A stretch of DNA of 64,000 nucleotides, from NCBI GenBank assembly GCA_033854735.1, contig JAWWPY010000598.1, positions 26,685-90,684 of the forward strand, read 5' to 3'. Positions 58,269 through 64,000 of this stretch are shown one piece after another. The DNA is from JAWWPY01 sp033854735 (lineage in GTDB: Bacteria; Actinomycetota; Actinomycetes; Streptosporangiales; Streptosporangiaceae). Numbering within the stretch: position 1 is the stretch's first letter; each line of letters begins with the position of its first letter. The notes below the pieces were generated by a model. It searched no databases, was not told the DNA's origin, and saw nothing but the letters and a program-made list of their open reading frames with translations. Both the position numbers and the translations under genes were made by a program.

Positions 58269-58284
58269 ATAGTTGTACAACTAT
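58269..58284. promoter_or_regulatory. 16-bp perfect palindrome, probable ArsR operator
   Basis: ATAGTTGTACAACTAT is perfectly self-complementary, 22 bp upstream of the operon start. ArsR/SmtB-type regulators bind ATA-N-TAT palindromes, so autorepression of the DinB-ArsR-SRPBCC operon is likely. Confidence 0.7.
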
Positions 58285-58480
58285 ATGTTTGTTTATAGCT
58301 GGCCGCGCCGGTACACGTCAAGCGGTTCGTCTCGTGCATCTCTGATCAGTTGCCGATGGACGGCATGAGGCGAGGCCCCGGGCGGGACCTCATCGCGGGA
58401 GCGGCGCGGCTTGCTCCACCCCCAGCGCGACCTCACTCGGCCCCGGCGCGATGCGATCCGGCCGCCGGGAACTCCTTAGT

Positions 58481-59026
58481 TCAGCCGCGCGGCACGGGCC
58501 GTGCGCGGTCGAGGAGGGTGCGCACGTCACGGCGTGAGGTGACGTGGCTGAACCGGAGGTGCGCCCAGGCCGGGTCTAGGGCCGCAGCGGCGTAGCGCTG
58601 CTGGTAGACGGCGTGCTGATGCCAGGCCCAGGCGATGATCGACATCTGGGGATCCCGGCGGACCAGGTTCTGCCAGGGTTCCCGGTTGCCGTTCCACAAC
58701 TCGGTGCGGCTGATCACCCGGCGGATGGTGCGCCAGATGAGCCTGCGCATCACAACGCGCCGGGGCGGGTCGAGCCAGACGACCGTGTCCGCCCGGGCCC
58801 AGACCAGCGCGCGGACCGCGCTGTAGTTGCCGTCGATGACCCAGCCGTCCCCGGCGGCGGCCGCGCCCACGCGGCGGACCAGTTCGTCATCCGCCAGCGG
58901 GATCCAGTCCGGCTGATGGTAGATCCCGTCGAGTTCCACATGCGGGACACCCAGCCGTGCCGCGAGGGCCCGCGCGAGGGTGGACTTGCCCGACCCGGCG
59001 TTACCGATGACCGCCACGCGCCTCAC
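58481..59026 (-). CDS. P-loop kinase-like protein (adenylate kinase/FlaR-like)
   Basis: 181 residues from GTG 59026, placed by the family pattern (VRRVAVIGNAGSGKSTLARALAARLGVPHVELD). Walker A GNAGSGKST near 7-15, then DGNYSAVRALVWARADTVVWLDPPRRVVMRRLIWR and the helical WGNREPWQNLV region, as in the DNA-topology-modulation protein (FlaR)/adenylate kinase-like group. A longer frame to 59113 is open, but its extra residues come from a GC-rich repeat. Substrate nucleotide unknown. Confidence 0.82.
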   Translation of the reverse strand: MRRVAVIGNAGSGKSTLARALAARLGVPHVELDGIYHQPDWIPLADDELVRRVGAAAAGDGWVIDGNYSAVRALVWARADTVVWLDPPRRVVMRRLIWRTIRRVISRTELWNGNREPWQNLVRRDPQMSIIAWAWHQHAVYQQRYAAAALDPAWAHLRFSHVTSRRDVRTLLDRARPVPRG

Positions 59027-59123
59027 GCAAGCCAGGCTCTCATGATCACGCTCTGCTGGCCCCGCGGGAACACCCCCGGACCCCGGGGGAACATCCCCGG
59101 AACCCCCGGGCACTGCCGCCTTC

Positions 59124-59176
59124 CATGATCACGGAAGATTTCTGGGCCCATGCGTCCGGAATACTCCGTGATCATG
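59124..59176. repeat. second copy of the CATGATCACGGA stem-loop
   Basis: Perfect 12-bp arms CATGATCACGGA (59124-59135) and TCCGTGATCATG (59165-59176), with degenerate inner arms (AGATTTCTGG and GTCCGGAATAC) that match the perfect element at 15112 except for a few changes. A half copy (CATGATCACG) lies at about 59041. It lies upstream of the glucodextranase-like gene. Confidence 0.75.
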
Positions 59177-59379
59177 GCTGGGAGCCGCGAGACACGCAGT
59201 CCGCGGGCGGCCGACAGATGCGGCCGCCATTCACGAATTTTTTCGTTGACACCACCGGCCAAGCGGCGGGAAGCTTCGGCACGGTGTCCTTTATACGAAG
59301 TGACGGCCCGGCCAGGCGCTCTGACCGGTTCGCTTATTTGGCCCAGCCAGAGGTTCCAATGAGGGAACCGGAGGTTCCA

Positions 59380-62300
59380 ATGCGGGGATTGGCGCAGGCA
59401 GGCGGACGTCAGCTGCGGGGATTGACGCAGGCAGGCCCGCGCCGACTGCGGGGATTGACGCAGGCAGGCCCGCGCCCGCCACGGAGATCGGCCCGGCCAG
59501 CCAGGCGCGGGCTGCGCAGACTGGTCCCACCAGCGGTCGCCCTGTGCATGCTCTCCTTCGCGGTGGTCGCAGCCGGGCCAGCCGGCGCCGCCAGCGCGGT
59601 CGCCGGGCAGCCCGCCGTGACCGCGCCCGGCGGCCCGGGCACGATGTCGTACTTCGACCTGGCCCGCAAGGACTGCCTCGGCACGGCGCGCAACGCCACG
59701 TCCAAGGTCTGGTACACGGTCGCTGGCGGCGTGCTCTCCGACGTGTACGAGCCGACGATCGACAACACGGACGTTCAGACGCTGCAGTACATCGTCACCG
59801 ACGGCTCCACCTTCACCGATCTGCAGACCCGCGACATGACCTACACCGTGGCGGCCGACCCCTCCGGCATGGCCTGCACGGTCACCGCGACCAGCGCCAG
59901 CCACGGCTACAAGCTGATCACCACCTACATCACCGACCCGGCGCGGGACACCGTGCTGATGGACACCCGGCTGGACGCCACGCCAGGCTCGCACACCGCG
60001 ATGAGCAAGCTGCACCTGTACGCGCGGCTGGACGCGCACGTCAACGGGGACGGCGGCGGCGGCACCGGCAGCAACGAGAACGCGGGCGGCAACACCGGGA
60101 CGATCGACACCTCGACCGGCTCCCCCGTTCCCGTGGTCTACAGCACCAACACCGTGACCCAGGCGGCCAACCGCAGCTACGCGGTGCCCACGTACATGGC
60201 GCTTCGCCCCAGCAGCCCATCGGCCGCGGCCAGCGTCGGCTACGCCGGGACGGCGAGCGACGGCCTCACCCAGCTCGCCGCCACTCACGCGCTGACCAGC
60301 TACGGCTCGGCACCCAACGGCCACGTCACGGCGACTGAGGACGTCACTCCGCGCCACGGCGACCAGGTGACGCTGGCCCTCGGCTTCGGCCGCACCCAGG
60401 CTCAAGCGGTCGCCACCGCTGGCGCTTCGCTAGCCAGGCCGCTGCGCCTGACCGAGCTGGCGTACCTGGCCGGCTGGGCCGGCTACGACCTGAGGCTGCA
60501 CCGGCCGCCGTCGAGCTTCCCCGGCCTTTCCGGCGCACAGGCGTCGGTGCTGCAGCGCCGCTACTACCTGTCCGCGAACGTGATCAAGTCGAGCGAGGAC
60601 AAGACGTTCCCCGGCGCGATCGTCGCGTCGATGGCCAGCCCGTGGGGACAGGCGGTCGCCGCTGGAACGGCGGTCAATGGCAAGCCGGTCTACTACGGCT
60701 CCTACCGCGAGGTGTTCTCGCGTGACCTGTACGAGGCATTCACTGGCCTGCTGACGGATGGTGATCTGGCCACCGCCCGCGCGGCCACCCTGTTCCTGTT
60801 CAACAAACAGCAGCTACGCAACGGACAACTCCCGCGCAACTCCCTCGTCAACGGCGCGGCCGCCCCGGATACCGGCGGAAACCAGCTGGACGAGACGGCC
60901 TACCCGATCCTGATGGCGCTGCAGTCGGGGCTCGCCGGGGACGCCACGCTGTGGCAGCAGCACATCCGGCCGGCCGCCGACTTCCTGGTCGCGATGGGGC
61001 CGTCGTTCGGCTCGGAGCGGTGGGAGGAGCAGTCGGGCTACTCCCCCTCCACCATCGCCGCGGAGATCGCCGGGTTGACGGCCGCGTCGGTGATCGCGGC
61101 CGATCACGGCGACACCGCCCGCTCGCAGCTGTACCAGGCCACCGCCGACCACTTCCAGCGCACCATCAAGACCTGGGACGTGACCACGACCGGCCTGGAC
61201 GGCCCGCGGTACTTCATCCGGCTGTCCAAGACCGGCGACCCGAACGCGCCCATCACCTACAGCCTGGGCAACGGCGGTCCGACCGTGGATCAGCGGGCTG
61301 TGATCGACGGCGGGTTCCAGGAACTGGTGCGCCTCGGTGAGCTGCCCGCCAGCGACTCCGATGTCCAGGCGTCGCTGGGGGTGCTGGACAAGCAGATCTC
61401 GGTGTCCACGCCGAGCGGGACCGGCTACTACCGGTATGGCACCTCAGCGACGGCGGGCAGCGCCGACGGCTACGGCGACTGCTATCAGCCGAGCCAGACA
61501 TCCTGCACCACACCGGGCCAGCCGTGGCCGACGACAGATGTAGGCACCGGGCACCTGTGGCCGGTGCTGTCCGGGGAGCGGGCCGAGTCCGACATCGCCA
61601 CCGGAAACCGGGCCGGTGCGTCAGCCCTGCTGGAAGCCATGGCGCAGTTCTCGTCCGGGGTGGGCCTCGTTCCCGAGCAGGCGTGGGAAGACCCGGCCCT
61701 GGCCGCCTCGCCGTTCGGCAGTGACCCGACGACCGCGTCGATCGGCTTCACCGACGGCCAGGCGGCGGGCTCGGCATCCCCGCTGACCTGGGCGCAGGCC
61801 CAGGAGGCCCGGCTCATCCTGTCCACCGGGGCCGGGCACACACTGGAGACCCCGGCGGTGACCACCCAGCGGTATGTGGCCAACCCGCCGCCGGGCGCGA
61901 TCGCGGTGACGCTGACCGCTCCCGCCTCCGGTTCGGCGATCACGACCCCGACCACGGCGGTGACCGGGACCACGGTGGCCGGCGCGAAGGTGGTGGTCGA
62001 GTCTCTCGACACCACGACGGGCACGCCGTCTACGACCGGCACCGCGGTGGCGGCGTCGGACGGGTCATTCTCGGTCACGGTGCCAGTTGGCTTCGGCGAC
62101 AGCGTCCTGACCGTGTCAGCCACCGCGTCCGGCAACCGGACCGGCTACGCGCAGACCTCCGCGACCAGCAGCGTGACCAGCGGCACGACGGTCCTGAACG
62201 TCACCGACCCGACCGGCGATGACAACGGCCCAGGCACCTACCAGTACCCGACCGACAGCAGCTTCCACGCCGGCGCGTTCGACCTGACCAACTTCAAGGT

Positions 62301-62880
62301 GATCAGCGACGGGACGACCGTGTACCTGCAGGCCACGCTGGCCAATCTGGACCCGACGTTCGGATCCCCACTGGGCGCGCAGTTGCTCGACGTGTACGTG
62401 CACGCTCCGGGCGCGGCGGCCACCTCAACGGCCGCCTCGTTCGCTTCGCGCAACTACACCATCGCCCCGGCCAGCGCGTGGAGCGAGATGGTCGAGGCGC
62501 AGGGATTCGCGTCCCCGATCTGGCCGGATGCCTCCGGCAATTCGCTGGGTACGGCGTTCGTGGCCGCGTCGCAGACGAGCAAGACGATCACAATCGGGCT
62601 GCCGGAGGCCGCGTTCGGCACGCCGACATCGGGCTGGTCGTTCGCCGTGGTGCTGACCGGCCAGGACGGGTTCGGCACTGATCAGGCCCGCAACTTCACC
62701 CCGACACCGGGGGCATTCACGTTCGGCGTGTGCGCGACCGGCAACAGCCCGATCTGCTCGATGGACCCGGGCGCCGTGCCGAAGGCGGTGGACGTGATCA
62801 CGCCGGCCGGGGTGTCCCAGGCCACCGAACTCGATCCAACCCTCGGACCGGTCGTCATCCAGGGGGTGGCAGTTCCGTGA
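59380..62880 (+). CDS. secreted glucodextranase-like GH15 enzyme with C-terminal domains
   Basis: 1166 residues from ATG 59380 (GGAGGTTCCA before it; the identical block GAGGTTCCAATG occurs 21 bp earlier at ATG 59359). Residues 1-45 contain three RGLTQAGP-type repeats (33-bp DNA units), followed by a signal peptide (RRLVPPAVALCMLSFAVVAAGPAGA). A GH15 N-terminal beta domain (about 75-330) precedes the barrel with NQLDETAYPILMAL (acid) and LVPEQAWED (base). An Ig-like segment (about 835-910) and a DOMON-like glucodextranase C-domain (about 920-1130) follow. It probably releases glucose from exo-dextran or alpha-glucans outside the cell. Confidence 0.87.
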   Translation: MRGLAQAGGRQLRGLTQAGPRRLRGLTQAGPRPPRRSARPARRGLRRLVPPAVALCMLSFAVVAAGPAGAASAVAGQPAVTAPGGPGTMSYFDLARKDCLGTARNATSKVWYTVAGGVLSDVYEPTIDNTDVQTLQYIVTDGSTFTDLQTRDMTYTVAADPSGMACTVTATSASHGYKLITTYITDPARDTVLMDTRLDATPGSHTAMSKLHLYARLDAHVNGDGGGGTGSNENAGGNTGTIDTSTGSPVPVVYSTNTVTQAANRSYAVPTYMALRPSSPSAAASVGYAGTASDGLTQLAATHALTSYGSAPNGHVTATEDVTPRHGDQVTLALGFGRTQAQAVATAGASLARPLRLTELAYLAGWAGYDLRLHRPPSSFPGLSGAQASVLQRRYYLSANVIKSSEDKTFPGAIVASMASPWGQAVAAGTAVNGKPVYYGSYREVFSRDLYEAFTGLLTDGDLATARAATLFLFNKQQLRNGQLPRNSLVNGAAAPDTGGNQLDETAYPILMALQSGLAGDATLWQQHIRPAADFLVAMGPSFGSERWEEQSGYSPSTIAAEIAGLTAASVIAADHGDTARSQLYQATADHFQRTIKTWDVTTTGLDGPRYFIRLSKTGDPNAPITYSLGNGGPTVDQRAVIDGGFQELVRLGELPASDSDVQASLGVLDKQISVSTPSGTGYYRYGTSATAGSADGYGDCYQPSQTSCTTPGQPWPTTDVGTGHLWPVLSGERAESDIATGNRAGASALLEAMAQFSSGVGLVPEQAWEDPALAASPFGSDPTTASIGFTDGQAAGSASPLTWAQAQEARLILSTGAGHTLETPAVTTQRYVANPPPGAIAVTLTAPASGSAITTPTTAVTGTTVAGAKVVVESLDTTTGTPSTTGTAVAASDGSFSVTVPVGFGDSVLTVSATASGNRTGYAQTSATSSVTSGTTVLNVTDPTGDDNGPGTYQYPTDSSFHAGAFDLTNFKVISDGTTVYLQATLANLDPTFGSPLGAQLLDVYVHAPGAAATSTAASFASRNYTIAPASAWSEMVEAQGFASPIWPDASGNSLGTAFVAASQTSKTITIGLPEAAFGTPTSGWSFAVVLTGQDGFGTDQARNFTPTPGAFTFGVCATGNSPICSMDPGAVPKAVDVITPAGVSQATELDPTLGPVVIQGVAVP

Positions 62881-63056
62881 GACGTCCTGGCCGGGACGGC
62901 TGGAGCAGCGCCCCGTCGATCGAGATGCTGGACGCCGCCGCCGACGCTGACGAGGGCGCTGACGAGTGCGCTGACGACGATCACGACCGCCAGGCGCGGT
63001 TGCGAGCCATGGCCGCGGCATTAGGCGTGCTGTACGCGGTCCCGCGAGACATGTGA
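62877..63056 (+). CDS. possible small acidic protein
   Basis: 59 residues from GTG 62877, overlapping the glucodextranase stop by 4 bp (GTGA). Mostly acidic centre (ADADEGADECADDDHD), then RLRAMAAALGVLYAVPRDM. Its end overlaps the converging TDT gene by 36 bp. The coupling suggests translation, but no family is recognised and it may be noncoding. Confidence 0.35.
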   Translation: MRRPGRDGWSSAPSIEMLDAAADADEGADECADDDHDRQARLRAMAAALGVLYAVPRDM

Positions 63057-64000
63057 GCTGGCCGCCCCGGCGGGCAGGAACAGCCATCCCCGGGCGCTGC
63101 CGCGCACGGTGCGGGCCGCGACGATCAGCCAGGCCGCCACGAGCGCGCCGAAGAGTACGGCCGCCGCGACGCGGAACATGTCCGAGCCGGTGTGGGCGGC
63201 CAGCGCCGTTGTCCCGGTGACACAGGTGCCGACCGGGAAGGTGAACGACCACCAGGTCAGCGAGAACGGCAGGCCTTCCCGCGCGGTCGACGCGGTGATC
63301 GCCGACGCGATGGCAGCCCACAGCAGCGCGAAACCCCAGACCGGCAGGCCGTAGACGACGCCTGCGACCTCCAGGCCGGTGGCGTAGGGCGCGGGCAGCG
63401 CGTCGTGAGCGACCCCGCCGAGCAGGTTCGCCGCGGTGATCGACTGCCCGAGCGGGCCCAGCACGATCCACAGGGTCGGGACCATCCGCGCGGGCCCGAC
63501 CTTGTGCACCGCCAGCCGGCCCCAGATCAGCGTGATCACGACCAGTGACGCCAGCAGGCTGATGCCGAACATCGCGTAACAGGACAGCAGCAGGGTCAGC
63601 CGGGGCTGCCCGGCGGGGGCGTACGGGACGAGCAGCGCGCCAGTCGAGGCCGACACCATGGGCGCCACGATCGGCATCAGCCACCCGCCGAACGCGGCCG
63701 CCTCCACGGGGCCCGCCTCCACGGGGCCCGCCTCCACTGGGCCCGCCTCCACTGGGGAATCGGGACGCACGACGGGCCGGGTAAACGTCAGGTACGGCAC
63801 CGCGACCGCGACGATCAGGCCGAGGGAGGTACCCGTGGACCAGAGCACCCAGTCGGCGTCGATCGCCGCCCGCAGCCCAATGACATGCCGTCCGAGCAAG
63901 AGGGCTCCCGCCCCGACGGTCACGATCGCCATCGGCGGCGCACCGTAGAAGTGCGCCATCACCGGGTCGTTGAGGTGCCCTCTGGCGGTTTCGCGGTGGC
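63021..64000 (-). CDS. TDT/SLAC1-family transporter, N-terminus cut by window edge
   Basis: The open frame runs through the right edge (DPVMAHFYGAPPMAIVTVGAGALLLG lies at about 63960). Eight or more membrane segments are visible. FTRPVVRPDSPVEAGP carries four VEAGP repeats (15-bp units near 63702-63755) in a loop, followed by TWWSFTFPVGTCVTGTTALAAHTGS, the family's signature near the C-terminus. TDT proteins carry C4-dicarboxylates, sulfite or tellurite-related anions. The 5' part is missing. Confidence 0.85.
   Translation of the reverse strand, partial: HRETARGHLNDPVMAHFYGAPPMAIVTVGAGALLLGRHVIGLRAAIDADWVLWSTGTSLGLIVAVAVPYLTFTRPVVRPDSPVEAGPVEAGPVEAGPVEAAAFGGWLMPIVAPMVSASTGALLVPYAPAGQPRLTLLLSCYAMFGISLLASLVVITLIWGRLAVHKVGPARMVPTLWIVLGPLGQSITAANLLGGVAHDALPAPYATGLEVAGVVYGLPVWGFALLWAAIASAITASTAREGLPFSLTWWSFTFPVGTCVTGTTALAAHTGSDMFRVAAAVLFGALVAAWLIVAARTVRGSARGWLFLPAGAASSHVSRDRVQHA

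Overview
The window reads as chromosomal DNA of a filamentous, GC-rich actinomycete. GC is very high almost throughout (about 70% by eye), GTG starts are common and neighbouring genes often share ATGA or GTGA overlaps. The gene content agrees: two F420-type luciferase-like oxidoreductases, a LAL-type LuxR regulator, XRE/DUF5753 regulators with DUF397 partners, an nSTAND-WD40 protein, a MacB-type exporter with its own two-component system, and a bacterial PolX. I would place it in or near Streptosporangiales/Catenulisporales-like lineages, but that is inference. I see no phage, insertion sequence, integrase or CRISPR array.

Layout. 1-7.8 kb: a secreted alpha/beta hydrolase cut by the left edge, a MarR regulator, an orphan Flp-type pilin, an F420 oxidoreductase divergent from a large LuxR regulator, and an MFS exporter. 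7.9-10.4 kb: a regulatory cassette (small acidic protein, RsbW-like ATP-binding protein, XRE/DUF5753 regulator, DUF397 protein, DUF427 protein). 10.5 kb: a selenocysteine tRNA. 10.7-13.8 kb: MntP-like transporter, D-2-hydroxyacid dehydrogenase, PLP decarboxylase. 13.8-14.9 kb: a nitrile-hydratase-type enzyme encoded as three subunits (beta split into two genes). 15.0-16.5 kb: tandem repeats, a large stem-loop, a 24-residue membrane peptide and an MhuD-like heme oxygenase. 16.5-19.3 kb: a more AT-rich island with four DUF397 genes, one intact XRE/DUF5753 gene and one internally deleted copy. 19.7-21.8 kb: a membrane protein coupled to an OmpA-domain lipoprotein.

21.9-29.9 kb: an F420 oxidoreductase, a 57-residue C2H2-like protein, then a long leftward run (GH15 enzyme, acyltransferase, patatin, zinc-ribbon protein, MarR, NarL-type response regulator and histidine kinase). 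30.0-33.7 kb: divergent lipoprotein, membrane-fusion adaptor, ABC ATPase and MacB permease, which with the kinase pair look like one envelope-stress or efflux system. 33.9-40.1 kb: SDR, MocR regulator divergent from an AhpD-like protein, epoxide-hydrolase-like protein, DrrAB-type ABC exporter, LysE exporter. 40.1-48.0 kb: a secreted GH59 galactocerebrosidase-like enzyme with a ricin lectin domain, an Rpf-like protein, a GST-fold reductase, and a fucosidase plus aldo/keto reductase pair suggesting L-fucose use. 48.6-52.6 kb: the HTH-nSTAND1-WD40 protein. 52.7-64 kb: YdjM-like protein, metallo-beta-lactamase, cupin, PolX, a three-gene ArsR operon with a clear operator, a P-loop kinase-like protein, a secreted glucodextranase-like enzyme, and a TDT/SLAC1 transporter cut by the right edge.

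Two patterns cross the window. Unrelated proteins repeatedly carry perfect or near-perfect in-frame minisatellites (15, 18, 21 or 33 bp) at their termini or linkers. A stem-loop with the arm CATGATCACGGA recurs at 15.1 and 59.1 kb.
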